DNA of 64,000 nucleotides from Myxococcota bacterium (GTDB lineage: Bacteria > Myxococcota_A > UBA796 > UBA9615 > JAKLKC01), in assembly GCA_023150875.1 (NCBI GenBank), contig JAKLKC010000002.1, positions 62,001 to 126,000 on the forward strand, read 5' to 3'. The position numbers were made by a program, and so were the translations under genes. Below, piece after piece: positions 6,664 to 16,502 of this stretch (position 1 is the stretch's first letter; the number at the start of each line of letters is the position of its first letter). Below the pieces are notes generated by a model. It saw only the letters and a program-made list of their open reading frames with translations, was not told the origin of the DNA and made no database searches.

Positions 6664-8480
6664 GTCCGCCGCCCGAGGCGGTCGTCCCTCCCGCGCTCCC
6701 GGGGGTGGCCGATCTCGTCCTCGCCTGCCTGGCGTTCGCCGCCTTCGCCGCCACCGCCTGCCCCGAGGTCCACTGGCTGGACAGCGGCGAGCTCACCGCC
6801 AGCGCGTGGGCGCTGGGGGTGGCCCATCCGCCGGGGGAGGCGCCGTGGGCGCTGCTGGCGCGCCTCCCCATGAGCCTGCCCTTCGGCGACGTCGCGTTCC
6901 GCGCCAACGTCGCCTCCGCGGCCTTCGCCGCCCTGTGCGTGCCCGCCGTGACCGTCCTGGCCCACGCCGCCCTGGGCGGGCTCCGGGACCCGCGGTCCCG
7001 GGCCTGGCTGTCCCGGGGGGCCGCGGTCGCGGCCGCCCTCGGCGGCGCCTCCTGGCTCCAGGCGGTGCGGGCCGAGGTCTACTCCCTCCAGGCCGCCCTC
7101 ACCCTCTGGGGCGCGGCCCTCCTGGTCCTTCCGGACGGGGTCCTCCCCCGGGACACCCGCTGGAGCCTCGCCGCCCTCGCCTGCGGCCTGGCGGCGGCGA
7201 ACCACCCCCTCCTCCTCGTCGCCTCCCTGCCCGCCCTCGCCGTGCTGGCTCTCTCCGAGGCGGGGATCCGGCGGGGCGCCTGGGGACCGGCCGCCGCGGC
7301 GGGGACCCTGGGGTTCTCGTCGGTGCTCTACCTCCCGGTGCGGGCGGCCGCGTCGCCCGCGGACGCGTGGGGTTCCCCCGACCGGCTGCCCGACGCCGTC
7401 GCCGTGCTCACCGGGCGGGTGTTCGCCCAGAACTTCTCCCTCGGGGACGGGGTCGGCACCTGGGAGAACGCCGGGACCCTCGCCTCGCTGGTCCGCCTGC
7501 ACGGCGGTCCGGCCTTGCTCCCCCTCGCGGCGGCCGGGGGGGTCGTCCTGGCGGCCCGCGGCCCGCGCCCCCTCGGCCTCGGCCTCGCCCTCCTCGTCCT
7601 GGGGAACGCCGGGACCGTGCTGCCCCAGAACAAGGTGTTCCTGGACAACCCCGATCTCCACGGCTACGCGGCGGTCGGCTACGCCGGCCTCTGCGTGCTG
7701 GCCGCCAACGCCCTGGGGAGCCTCTCCTCCTGGATGGGCGCCCGCCGCGGAAGGAGCCTGGGCCGCGGGATCGCCCTCGCCGGGGCTCTGGCCCTCTCGG
7801 CGCAGGCGCTGGCGGGGGCGGCCTTCGGGTCCCGTGCCGGCGATCGCATGGCCCGCTCCTTCGCCGCCGGGCTCGTGTCCCGCCTGCCCCCCGGGGCGCC
7901 GCTGGTGACCGCGGGCAACGACGCGACCTTCCTGCTGTGGTACGGGGAGCGGGTGGAGGGCTGGCGACCGGACCTCCGGACCGTGCACCGCGTCCTGCTC
8001 GGGCATGGCTTCTACGACCGCGAGTTGCGGCGCCGCGCCGGCCCCCGTCCGGGGGGGCTGGACCCCGGGAGGGTGCGCGTGGACCTCCCCGGAGCCCTGT
8101 CCGCGATCTCCGGTCCCGCCTGGCTGGAGTTCCGGGAGCGGGACTTCGCCGCCGCCCCGTCCCTCGTGCCCCGGGGCCTGCTGATGGAGTGGAGGGGGCC
8201 CGGTCCCGCGGAGGTCCGGGAGGAGGACCTGGAGGTGCACCGGGCCCGGCTGGCCGAGGCCCTGCCGGACCCCGGCGACGCCGCCCTCTCCCGGGACGTC
8301 CACGCCCGCACGGTGGCCGTCTACGTTCGGGCGCTGCTGGGGGGCTACTTCGCCGCCCGGGGGCGCCCGGACCTCGCCGCGGCCGAGGCGGCGGCCATCC
8401 GGCAGGTGGAGCCGGCGTGGAGAGGCCCCTGGCCCTCTCCGGAGGACGGTCTCGCCGGCCCCTTCGGGGGGGCGCCGTGA
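6660..8480 (+). CDS. DUF2723 (protein O-mannosyltransferase-like) membrane protein 1
   Basis: A polytopic membrane protein of 606 residues. After the first hydrophobic stretch comes WLDSGELTASAWALGVAHPP, the hallmark of DUF2723 proteins, a GT-C-type group related to protein O-mannosyltransferases. The conserved Asp sits in the first extracytoplasmic loop, where GT-C enzymes keep catalytic acids. A second conserved spot, ANHPLLL, follows. The C-terminal 200 residues are soluble. The expected reaction is transfer of sugar from a polyprenyl-phosphate donor outside the membrane; the acceptor is unknown. Starts within GTGA of the preceding stop. Confidence 0.8.
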   Translation: MSPPPEAVVPPALPGVADLVLACLAFAAFAATACPEVHWLDSGELTASAWALGVAHPPGEAPWALLARLPMSLPFGDVAFRANVASAAFAALCVPAVTVLAHAALGGLRDPRSRAWLSRGAAVAAALGGASWLQAVRAEVYSLQAALTLWGAALLVLPDGVLPRDTRWSLAALACGLAAANHPLLLVASLPALAVLALSEAGIRRGAWGPAAAAGTLGFSSVLYLPVRAAASPADAWGSPDRLPDAVAVLTGRVFAQNFSLGDGVGTWENAGTLASLVRLHGGPALLPLAAAGGVVLAARGPRPLGLGLALLVLGNAGTVLPQNKVFLDNPDLHGYAAVGYAGLCVLAANALGSLSSWMGARRGRSLGRGIALAGALALSAQALAGAAFGSRAGDRMARSFAAGLVSRLPPGAPLVTAGNDATFLLWYGERVEGWRPDLRTVHRVLLGHGFYDRELRRRAGPRPGGLDPGRVRVDLPGALSAISGPAWLEFRERDFAAAPSLVPRGLLMEWRGPGPAEVREEDLEVHRARLAEALPDPGDAALSRDVHARTVAVYVRALLGGYFAARGRPDLAAAEAAAIRQVEPAWRGPWPSPEDGLAGPFGGAP

Positions 8481-10609
8481 TGGGGATCCCGGCCGACGGT
8501 CCCGCGCCGGGGGCCCCGGCGGCGGGTCCCGTGCGGGGGGAGGCGCTGGCGTTCGCCGCCGCCTTTGCCGCCTTCACCTGGACCGGCGCGCCGGGGTTGG
8601 GCTGGCAGGACTCGGGGGAGCTGGCGGTGGGGGCGTGGTCCCTCGGGATCGCCCACCCCCCCGGGGAGCCCACCTGGCTGCTGGCGGGTCGCCTCGCCCA
8701 GGCCGTGCCCGTGGGGGACGTCGCGTGGCGCCTGGTGCTGCTCTCCGCCGGCACCGCCGCCGCCGCCGTCGCCCTGGCGTACCGGCTGGGCGCCGCGGAG
8801 AGCCAGGGGGGGCGCGGGGTCCGGGCCGCTTCCGGCGCCCTCGCCGCGGCCCTCGCGGCCGCCGGGCTGTGGCTCCAGGCGGTGAGGGTGGAGCTGTACG
8901 GCCTGCAGGCGGCGCTGCTGCTCGGCACCCTGGCGTGCGCCCGGACCCACGCCCGGGGGAGGGGCGGCGGAGCGGCGGGGCTCGGGGGGTTGCTGTTCGG
9001 CCTCGGGCTCGGCAACCACCACGCCCTGGCCATCGCCGCCACGCCCGGCCTGGCCCTGGCCGCCGCCCGAAGGGGGGGCCTTCGGGGCCTCGGTCCCGCC
9101 CTGGCCGGTGTGGTCCTGGGTGTGTCGGTCTACGCCTTCCTGCCGATCCGTGCGGGCCGGTCGCCGGTGCTGATGTGGGACGATCCCTCCCACCTGGTGG
9201 GATTCCTCCGGGTCGCGTCCGCCGCGGAGTACCGCCGCTCCTTCGCCCCCACGGACCCGTCGGTGCTCGTCTCCAACGCCGTCCTCCACGCCGAGGCGCT
9301 GGTGGCGACCGCGGGGTGGGCCGGCCTGGCCCTGGCCGCCGTCGGCGCGCTGAGCTGGGCCCGCCGAGACCCCCGGTGGGCCTGGGGCTGGGCGGGGATC
9401 GTCGGCGGCGCCCTGTCCACCACCCTCGTCCAGGGGGTGTACGACGTCGCCAACCCCGACGCGGCCGGCTACCACGCGCCGGCCTTCGTCCTGATCGGGG
9501 TGGCGGCGGCGTCGGGGCTCGGCGCGGCGCTGGCGGCCCTGCCGGGGGCCGCTCCCCGGGGCCTGGCGGCGGCGGTGGCGCTGGCCGCCCTCGCGGTGCT
9601 GCCGGGGGCGGCGTCCCGGGCCGACCAGCGGGGCGCCTACGGGGCGAGGCACATGGGACGCGTCGTCCTGGACAGCATCCCCCCCGCCGGCAGCCTCGTG
9701 GGAGCCGGGGACTCCTGGACCCTCCCGGCCCTCTACCTCGCCGCGGTGGAGGGTTGGCGCGGAGACGTCCACCTGCAGCGCCTCTCACGGCCGGGCGTGC
9801 CTCCCGTGGGGGGTGTCCGACTGGTCCCCGGACCCTGGCCCTTCACGTTGCGGGAGGCGGGCGTGCTCTCGGAGCGCGCCGGCGGCGAGGCGGGCACCCG
9901 GGCGGCCGGGAGCCCCGACGCGGACCTCCTGCTGGCGCGCTGGGTCCCGACCTTGCTCGCGGATCCCTGGTCCTCCGAAGAGCGCGCCGCCCGGGTGTTC
10001 CTGGCGGCCGTCGCCCGGGGGAGGGCCGCGGCCCTCCTGTCCCGAGGGCAGGCCCGCCGCGCCAGCGCGGTGCTCGCCGAGGCGGCGGCCACCGATCCCG
10101 AGCCCTGGCGGATGCTCCACCTGGAGGCGTTCGTCGTGAGGGGGCGCAGGGACGAGCTGGAGGCCCAGGCGGCGGTGGCCGAGCCCGGGACCGCCGCCCT
10201 GGCTCGGCTGCGCCTGGGGGACGACACCGCCTGGGGGACGCTCCTGGAGATCGGGGACGCGGAGGCGAGGACCGAGGCCGCCGTCTCGGCGGGCTGGCTC
10301 CCCGCGGCGATGGAGGCGGCGGCCGCGCTTCCCCCCCGCTCCCCGGCCCGTCTGTTCGCCGAGGGCAGGGTATTGCTCGACCGGGGGAGGCCCCGGGAGG
10401 CGGTGCCCCCTCTGGCGGCGCTGGTCCAGGCCCGCCCCGGGGACCCCGAGGCCCTGGACTGGCTGGCCCGTGCCCTCCTGGCCGCGGGGGATCCCGCCGC
10501 CGCCGCCGAGGCGTGGGGGCGTCTCCTGGGCGCCCGTCCCGGCTGGCCCCAGGCCCTCCTGGGCCTCGACCGCCTGAAGTCCCACGGCATCGGGAGCCCC
10601 TCCCGGTGA
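8480..10609 (+). CDS. DUF2723 membrane protein 2 with C-terminal TPR-like region
   Basis: A 709-residue paralogue of the preceding gene. GWQDSGELAVGAWSLGIAHP repeats the DUF2723 signature near residue 38, and GNHHALAIA matches the second motif. The last 250 residues are soluble helix pairs rich in Ala, Leu and Arg that look like degenerate TPRs. A membrane GT-C domain joined to TPRs resembles the plan of eukaryotic TMTC O-mannosyltransferases, although here the link is only architectural. The start ATG overlaps the preceding stop as TGATG, and the stop overlaps the next start as GTGA. Confidence 0.8.
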   Translation: MGIPADGPAPGAPAAGPVRGEALAFAAAFAAFTWTGAPGLGWQDSGELAVGAWSLGIAHPPGEPTWLLAGRLAQAVPVGDVAWRLVLLSAGTAAAAVALAYRLGAAESQGGRGVRAASGALAAALAAAGLWLQAVRVELYGLQAALLLGTLACARTHARGRGGGAAGLGGLLFGLGLGNHHALAIAATPGLALAAARRGGLRGLGPALAGVVLGVSVYAFLPIRAGRSPVLMWDDPSHLVGFLRVASAAEYRRSFAPTDPSVLVSNAVLHAEALVATAGWAGLALAAVGALSWARRDPRWAWGWAGIVGGALSTTLVQGVYDVANPDAAGYHAPAFVLIGVAAASGLGAALAALPGAAPRGLAAAVALAALAVLPGAASRADQRGAYGARHMGRVVLDSIPPAGSLVGAGDSWTLPALYLAAVEGWRGDVHLQRLSRPGVPPVGGVRLVPGPWPFTLREAGVLSERAGGEAGTRAAGSPDADLLLARWVPTLLADPWSSEERAARVFLAAVARGRAAALLSRGQARRASAVLAEAAATDPEPWRMLHLEAFVVRGRRDELEAQAAVAEPGTAALARLRLGDDTAWGTLLEIGDAEARTEAAVSAGWLPAAMEAAAALPPRSPARLFAEGRVLLDRGRPREAVPPLAALVQARPGDPEALDWLARALLAAGDPAAAAEAWGRLLGARPGWPQALLGLDRLKSHGIGSPSR

Positions 10610-12888
10610 CTCCGCCGCCCCCCGCCTCTCGGAGGCCCCCCGGGCCGAAGGGCATCCGGCTGGCGGCCGCCGCGGTGGCCACCACCCTCGCCATCGTGGG
10701 GATCTACGCCTTCGGGCTTTACGCGCGGCAGGTCCGCTACGAGATCGCCGGCGGGGACGGCCTGGTGGGCAGCTTCTGGATGGAGTCCGCCCAGCGCTTC
10801 CGCTACGTCCGGATCCTCGCCGAGGGCGGGTCCCTGCCCATCCCCGACCGCCGCATGGAGGCCCCGGACGGATACGATCCCCGCGCCGACACCGTCCTGC
10901 AGGAGCGCCTCTACGGCTGGTCCTACCGCGCCCTGGGGATCGACCCCGCGGACGTCCCCGTCGAGAAGTACGTCCGGCGCCTGACCCCGGCGGTGTGCCT
11001 GATGGCGATCTTCCCGCTGCTGGGGGTGATCGGGGTCCTGTGCGACCGCCGCGGGGCGGCCCTGTTCGGCTGCCTCGCCTACGCGGCGAGCCTCCCCGCC
11101 ACCGAGAGGGCCGTGGGCCAGGTGATCTATCGGGAGCACGTCGCCATCCCCCTCCTGGGCTTCCACCTGTTCTTCCTGTTCTCCGCGCTCCGTTGGGGGC
11201 GCCGTCGGGACGCGGCCCTCGCGGGGGGCTTCCTGCTCCTGGCGCTGCTCTCGTGGAAGGTCATCAGCTTCTACTTCTTGATCCTGCTCGGATTCTTCGC
11301 CCTCGCCCTCGTGCGGGGGGGCGGGACGGCGGCGCGCCCGGGACTCCTGGCGGCCCTGTGGATCCCGCCCCTCGTGGCCTCCTTCGCCTGGACCAGCCCC
11401 CTCTCGGTCGACCTCTTCCCGACGTCCGCACCGTCGGTCCTGGCCGCCGCGCTGCTGGCGGTCTCCCTGGCGGACCGCCGGGCGGGGCTGCCACGGTGGG
11501 GGAGGCTGGTGGCGGTGGTGGCGCTGTCCGCGGCGCTCCACGCGATCCTGCCCCAGGCTCGATCCTATGACCACGCCTGGGCCACGCTGCTGGCCAAGGC
11601 GCGCTTCCTGGGCGTCAAGCCCGGGGACCCCGCGCTGCTGGACTTCCACTCCCGCCACTTCTGGAGCGGGAACTACGAGTCGCCGTCCCTCTGGCTCTTC
11701 GTCCGCGACTTCGCCTTGCCCCTGTTGCTGGCGCTGCCGGGGATCGTCTGGCTCGCCCGGCGGGTGCGGGGGGATGGCATGGCCTCCCCGGCGGCCCTCG
11801 CCCTGTGGCTGCTCTCCGCGTTCTCGGCGGCGTGGCTGGCGGCCTACAAGCTCCAGGCCCTCCCGGCCCTGATGCTGGCGGTCTTCGCGGGGCTGTCGTG
11901 GGCGGCGCCGCGGGGGCGCGCGGGGGCGTGGGGGCAGTGGGCCAGGCGGGGGCTCCTGGGGGCCCTCGTCGGGGTGATGGCGGCGGGGACGGTGGCGGAA
12001 CTGCCGGAGCCGGACGCGATCCTGGGTCGCCGCCCCCGGCCGCCGGAGACCCGGGTGCCCTTGACCCAGGTGCACACCGGCGACGCCCTGGGAGAGCTGG
12101 CGGCGTGGCTCCGCGCCCGCACGGCGCCGGACGACGTGGTCCTCGCCGACTTCGTCCTCTCGCCGTGGCTCCTCGCCTACGTCGATCGCCCTACGGTCAT
12201 GCACTGTTTCTTCGAGTCGCCCATGGTGGAGCGACACCGGGAATACACCCTGGCGCTGTTCGACTCCGAGGAGCGGTTCGCGGCCTTCGCCCGGTCCCAC
12301 CGCGCCCGGTGGGTGGTGCAGCAGGCCCACCAGGCGCTGCGCGTGGACCCCGAGATGAGCTACCGGTACGTCGCCGACGCCGTCCGCTGGGATCCGTCCA
12401 CCGCCGCCGCCCGGCTCCACTTCGATCCCGAAGGCGCGCGGTGGTTCCGCCTCGCCTGGCAGAACGACTTCTTCCGGATCTACGAGGTGCTGGACGAGGC
12501 CCGGCCAGCGCCGGAACCCGCGCCGTCGCCGGATCCCCTGCACGTCCTGTGGAGTCGGGACTGGATGTCCCGCCGATGCGGCGGGCTGGACCCCCTCGCC
12601 GCCGGAGGGCGCTGCCCGGACCTCGCCGGGGCCCTCTACGACGTCGTGTGGGCGAGGGGGCAGGTGACCGTCGCCCGCGCCCTGCTCTCGGACGGTCGCC
12701 CCGAGGCGCTGCGCCTGTCCGGGGCGCGTCTCGGAGAGGCGGCCCGCGCCGTGCCCGACGACCCCGGGATCGCCATCGCCACGGCGGACTGGCTGGAGCG
12801 GATGGGGAGCCACCCGGAGGCGGAGCGGCACCGCGAGCGGGCGCGAGTCCTCATGGGGGCGCGAGTTCCCGAGGGGGCCATCCCGTGA
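10606..12888 (+). CDS. STT3-like membrane glycosyltransferase (GT-C fold)
   Basis: A 760-residue polytopic membrane protein. An N-terminal membrane helix is followed by a long loop with RFRYVRILAEGGSLPIPDRR, reminiscent of the first external loop of STT3/AglB oligosaccharyltransferases. VIYREHVAIPLLGFHLFFLF resembles the STT3 region that follows the second acidic motif. About ten more membrane helices and a soluble C-terminus follow. I do not see the WWDYG motif, so true oligosaccharyltransferase activity is doubtful and a generic GT-C assignment is safer. The last gene of the coupled four-gene operon. Confidence 0.65.
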   Translation: MTPPPPASRRPPGPKGIRLAAAAVATTLAIVGIYAFGLYARQVRYEIAGGDGLVGSFWMESAQRFRYVRILAEGGSLPIPDRRMEAPDGYDPRADTVLQERLYGWSYRALGIDPADVPVEKYVRRLTPAVCLMAIFPLLGVIGVLCDRRGAALFGCLAYAASLPATERAVGQVIYREHVAIPLLGFHLFFLFSALRWGRRRDAALAGGFLLLALLSWKVISFYFLILLGFFALALVRGGGTAARPGLLAALWIPPLVASFAWTSPLSVDLFPTSAPSVLAAALLAVSLADRRAGLPRWGRLVAVVALSAALHAILPQARSYDHAWATLLAKARFLGVKPGDPALLDFHSRHFWSGNYESPSLWLFVRDFALPLLLALPGIVWLARRVRGDGMASPAALALWLLSAFSAAWLAAYKLQALPALMLAVFAGLSWAAPRGRAGAWGQWARRGLLGALVGVMAAGTVAELPEPDAILGRRPRPPETRVPLTQVHTGDALGELAAWLRARTAPDDVVLADFVLSPWLLAYVDRPTVMHCFFESPMVERHREYTLALFDSEERFAAFARSHRARWVVQQAHQALRVDPEMSYRYVADAVRWDPSTAAARLHFDPEGARWFRLAWQNDFFRIYEVLDEARPAPEPAPSPDPLHVLWSRDWMSRRCGGLDPLAAGGRCPDLAGALYDVVWARGQVTVARALLSDGRPEALRLSGARLGEAARAVPDDPGIAIATADWLERMGSHPEAERHRERARVLMGARVPEGAIP

Positions 12889-13057
12889 TAGCGTTCGCCC
12901 CCCGAGGGGCGCGCGCGGGAGAGCCGGGATGGTCGGGATCGGCCGCGCCGCCTCGCCGGGGGCGGCGTTGGAGCTTCCTTTCGCTCCGGGGGATGATCCG
13001 GCCGGTCCCAGGGGTATCGTTCGCGGGCCGCCCATGGGGGGCGGCGAGGGCATCGGC

Positions 13058-13927
13058 GTGAAGCGCATCGGCATCGTCACCCGTCCCCACACCCCGGCCG
13101 CCGCCGACGTCGCCCGGGTCGCCACGGAGCGCCTGCGGGCGCGGGGAATCGAAGTGGGCGCGGACGTCGGCACCGCGGACTCCGTCCCCGGGCTCGCAGT
13201 GATGGACCGGGCGGCCCTCGTGGGGTGGGCGGACCTCCTGCTGGTGCTGGGCGGGGACGGCACCCTGCTCCACGCCGCTCGGTCGGTGGGGGCGACCGGC
13301 CTCCCGATCCTCGCCGTCAACCTGGGGGGCCTCGGGTTCCTGAGCGAGACCGATCCCTCGGGCCTGGGCGAGGCCCTGGACCGGGTGCTGGCGGGGCGGT
13401 TCCGCATCGACGAGAGGATGATGCTGGCGGTGGAGTGGTCGAGGTCCGGGCGCGCCGTGGGCGCGTTCGACGTCGTCAACGACGCGGTGGTCAGCAAGGG
13501 GGCGCCCGCGCGCATGGTCCGCTACAGCGTCCGGGTGGACGAGATGCCCGTGGGGACCTTCCGCGCGGACGGGCTCATCGTCGCCACCCCCACCGGCTCC
13601 ACCGCCTACAGCCTCTCCGCGGGCGGTCCCATCGTCCCCCCCGACCAACCCGCGATCCTCGTCACCCCGATCTGCCCCCACACCCTGAGCAACCGGCCCC
13701 TGGTGGTCGGCAGTGCCAGCCGGGTGACGTGCGAGCTGGTGGAGACCGGCGGCGAGGCCTACCTGAACCTCGACGGCCAGGAGGTGCACGGCCTCCGGGA
13801 GGGGGACGTCGTCGTCGCCTCCCGCTCCCACGCCACCCTCCGGTTGGTGCGGACCGACGGCCGTGACTTCTTCCGGATCCTGCGGACGAAGCTCGGCTGG
13901 GGTCCGGACGAGCGCACGCCGTGCTGA
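13058..13927 (+). CDS. nadK: NAD kinase
   Basis: NAD kinase of 289 residues, phosphorylating NAD to NADP in the cytoplasm. The GGDGTLL motif (residues 65-71) binds the phosphate donor; NLGGLGFL and TPTGSTAYSLSAGGPI are the other family signatures. Length is typical. GTG 13058 is preceded by GAGGG; an in-frame ATG at 13034 would add eight residues. The stop overlaps the start of recN, so the two are translationally coupled, an arrangement common in many bacteria. Confidence 0.95.
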   Translation: MKRIGIVTRPHTPAAADVARVATERLRARGIEVGADVGTADSVPGLAVMDRAALVGWADLLLVLGGDGTLLHAARSVGATGLPILAVNLGGLGFLSETDPSGLGEALDRVLAGRFRIDERMMLAVEWSRSGRAVGAFDVVNDAVVSKGAPARMVRYSVRVDEMPVGTFRADGLIVATPTGSTAYSLSAGGPIVPPDQPAILVTPICPHTLSNRPLVVGSASRVTCELVETGGEAYLNLDGQEVHGLREGDVVVASRSHATLRLVRTDGRDFFRILRTKLGWGPDERTPC

Positions 13928-15597
13928 TCGAGCTCACCATCCGCAACCTCGCCATCGTGGCCGAGGTGTCGGTGCGTTTCGCCGAGGGGCTCAACGTCCT
14001 CTCGGGGGAGACGGGGGCGGGCAAGTCCATCATCCTCCACGGCCTGGGGCTGCTGCTGGGGGCCCGAGCCTCGGCGGAGCTGGTCCGCACGGGCGAGGAG
14101 GAGGCGGAGGTCGAGGGCCTCTTCGACCCCGAGCCCGACCTCGTGGAGCGGCTGGTCTCGCTGGAGATCCCCGCGGAGGCGGGCGACGCGGTCTCCATCC
14201 GCCGGGTGGTGTCCTCGGCGGGGCGGAGCCGGGCCTACGTGGCGGGGCGCGCCGTCCCCGCGTCCGTCCTTCGGGACCTCGCCCCCTACCTGGTGGACTA
14301 CGCGGGCCAGCACGAGCACCACGTGCTCCTGGACGAGGCGCGGCACCTCGACCTGCTGGACCGTTACGGCGGGCTGGCGGCGGACCGCGCCGCGGTCGCC
14401 TCCGCCGTGGCCGCCCTCCGGGCCGCCGAGGGGGCCCTGGCGGAGCAGCTCCGCCGCGAGGGCGAGCGCGCCCAGCGCGAGGACTTCCTGCGGTTCCAGT
14501 GGAAGGAGCTCAAGGACGCGGCCCCCCGGCGGGAGGAGAGGACGGAGCTCGATGCCGAGCGGCTGCGCCTCGCCAACGCGGAGCGGCTGGCCCGGGACGC
14601 CCGCGCGGCCGAGGAGGCGCTGTACTCCGGCGGGGGCTCCGTCGTGGAGCGCCTGGGGGAGGCGGTGGCCCGCGTGTCGAGCCTCCGGAGCATCGACCCC
14701 GATCTCGCGGCGCTCCACGACGACCTCGCGTCCGCCCTGCTGGCCGCCGAGGAGGGGGCCCGGGCCCTGCGGGACTACGCCCGGCGCGTCCAGCACGACC
14801 CCGAGAGGCTGGACCGGATCCAGGAGCGCCTGGCGGAGCTCTCGGGTCTCGCCCGCAAGCACCGCGTCGAGGTGGACGGCCTCGCCGATCGCCTCGCCGA
14901 GCTGGACGCCGAGCTGACGGCGCTGGACTACGCCGAGGAGCGCCGCGCCTCCCTGGAGGGGGAGGCGAAGCGCCTGACCGGCGTGGCGATGGGGCTGGCC
15001 GCCGCCCTCTCGGCCCGACGCGGCGACGCCGCCCGCCGGCTAACCGCGGCGGTGGAGGCCGAGCTCCGGGACCTCGCCATGCCCCGGGCCCGCCTCGCCG
15101 TCGTCCTGGAGCGCCGCGGCGAGGGCCGGGAGGCCCTCGACCCGACGGGGATCGACCGTGCCTCGTTCCACCTGTCCGCGAACCCCGGTGAGGAGCCCCG
15201 CCCCCTGGCGCGGGTCGCGTCGGGGGGCGAGCTGAGCCGGGTCCTCCTGGCCGTCAAGAGGGCGCTGGCGGGGGCGAGCCGCGTGCAGACCTTCGTCTTC
15301 GACGAGATCGACGCCGGGATCGGTGGGGCGACGGCGGAAGTGGTGGGGGCGAAGATCCGGGACATCTCCCGGGAGGACCAGGTCCTCTGCATCACCCACC
15401 TGCCCCAGATCGCCGCCTGCGCGGACGCCCACTACTTCGTCGTCAAGGAGGAGGTGGGGGGCCGGACCCGGACCCGGGTGGAGCGCCTGCAGGGGGAGGA
15501 CCGCGTCCTCGAACTGGCCCGCATGGTGGGCGGCGCGACGGTGACCGGCACCTCACGGGAGCTCGCCCGGGAGCTCATCACCCGGATGCAGCGGTGA
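13921..15597 (+). CDS. recN: DNA repair protein RecN
   Basis: SMC-like ATPase of 558 residues that acts in double-strand-break repair. Walker A GETGAGKS is at residues 29-36. YAGQHEHHVLLD, long Arg/Glu-rich coiled coils (about residues 155-380), the signature VASGGELSRVLLAVK and Walker B FDEIDAGIGGATA follow in the expected order. Length and order match the family. Starts with GTG inside the end of nadK. Confidence 0.95.
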   Translation: MLIELTIRNLAIVAEVSVRFAEGLNVLSGETGAGKSIILHGLGLLLGARASAELVRTGEEEAEVEGLFDPEPDLVERLVSLEIPAEAGDAVSIRRVVSSAGRSRAYVAGRAVPASVLRDLAPYLVDYAGQHEHHVLLDEARHLDLLDRYGGLAADRAAVASAVAALRAAEGALAEQLRREGERAQREDFLRFQWKELKDAAPRREERTELDAERLRLANAERLARDARAAEEALYSGGGSVVERLGEAVARVSSLRSIDPDLAALHDDLASALLAAEEGARALRDYARRVQHDPERLDRIQERLAELSGLARKHRVEVDGLADRLAELDAELTALDYAEERRASLEGEAKRLTGVAMGLAAALSARRGDAARRLTAAVEAELRDLAMPRARLAVVLERRGEGREALDPTGIDRASFHLSANPGEEPRPLARVASGGELSRVLLAVKRALAGASRVQTFVFDEIDAGIGGATAEVVGAKIRDISREDQVLCITHLPQIAACADAHYFVVKEEVGGRTRTRVERLQGEDRVLELARMVGGATVTGTSRELARELITRMQR

Positions 15598-15633
15598 AGG
15601 GACCACGCACCGGGTCCGGCGGAGCCCCCGCCG

Positions 15634-15642
15634 TGTTATCCT
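15634..15642 (+). promoter_or_regulatory. Extended -10 promoter before the PP2C gene
   Basis: TGT-TATCCT forms an extended -10 element in the recN/PP2C spacer; the -35 is weak. Transcription would start about 90 nt before the gene. Confidence 0.4.
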
Positions 15643-15738
15643 GTTCGGCCGGGCGCCGAGAAGGCCCCATATCCAGGCGATGCGGCGCGAGGGCCCCTCT
15701 CCTCGGCTCCCCAAGCTCGCGTTCGCGGAGGTGATCCG

Positions 15739-16491
15739 ATGCGCGTGACGTCCTGCGGTATCACCGACGTCGGCATGAAGCGCCAGAACAACGAGGACAA
15801 CTACCTCATCAACGACGACCTCCGCCTCTTCGTCGTCGCCGACGGGATGGGAGGGCACGCCGGCGGCGAGTACGCCAGCCAGATCGCCGTCACCACCGTC
15901 GAGGAGGTCCTGCTCAACATCCAGGACGAGAGGGCGCCCGAGGGGCCCGACGACGGGGAGGTGATCACCCAGGAGAAGCTGCGGTACGCCATCCGGCTTG
16001 CGGGGAAGCGGATCTACGAGCGGGCCCAGGAGAACTCCGACTTCCACGGGATGGGCACCACCGCGCTGGTCCTGCTGATCCGGGACGGCCGGAGCTTCGT
16101 CGCCCACGTCGGGGACAGCCGCTGCTACCACTTCCAGGACGGCCGCGTGGCGCAGCTCACCGAGGACCACTCCTGGGTCAACGAGCAGATCAAGGCGGGC
16201 TTGATCTCCAAGGAGAACGCCCGCACCCACAAGCTCCGCAACATCATCACCCGCTCCCTCGGCTACTTCGACGAGGTCGACATCGACACCCAGGTGCGAC
16301 CGATCCGGGAAGGAGACGCCTTCCTCCTGTGTTCGGATGGCTTGTCGAACCTGGTCGAGGAGCAGGAGCTGGGCGCCATCGTCCACGGCCACGCCGTGCA
16401 GGAGGCCGCCCGGCGCCTGGTGGAGCTGGCCAACAGCCGGGGCGGGGACGACAACATCACGGTGGTGATCGCCCGCGTCGACAGCACCTGA
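15739..16491 (+). CDS. PP2C-family Ser/Thr protein phosphatase
   Basis: Metal-dependent phosphatase of 250 residues, the bacterial Stp/PrpC type. Motifs in order: RQNNEDNY, VVADGMGGHAGGE (metal-binding Asp), MGTTALVLL, HVGDSRCY, LCSDGLSN and GGDDNITVVI. It removes phosphate from Ser/Thr residues and usually opposes Hanks-type kinases; such a kinase is encoded at 26637-28652. GGAGG precedes the ATG. No membrane segment, so cytoplasmic. Confidence 0.93.
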   Translation: MRVTSCGITDVGMKRQNNEDNYLINDDLRLFVVADGMGGHAGGEYASQIAVTTVEEVLLNIQDERAPEGPDDGEVITQEKLRYAIRLAGKRIYERAQENSDFHGMGTTALVLLIRDGRSFVAHVGDSRCYHFQDGRVAQLTEDHSWVNEQIKAGLISKENARTHKLRNIITRSLGYFDEVDIDTQVRPIREGDAFLLCSDGLSNLVEEQELGAIVHGHAVQEAARRLVELANSRGGDDNITVVIARVDST

Positions 16492-16502
16492 GAGCCCTGG
16501 AC

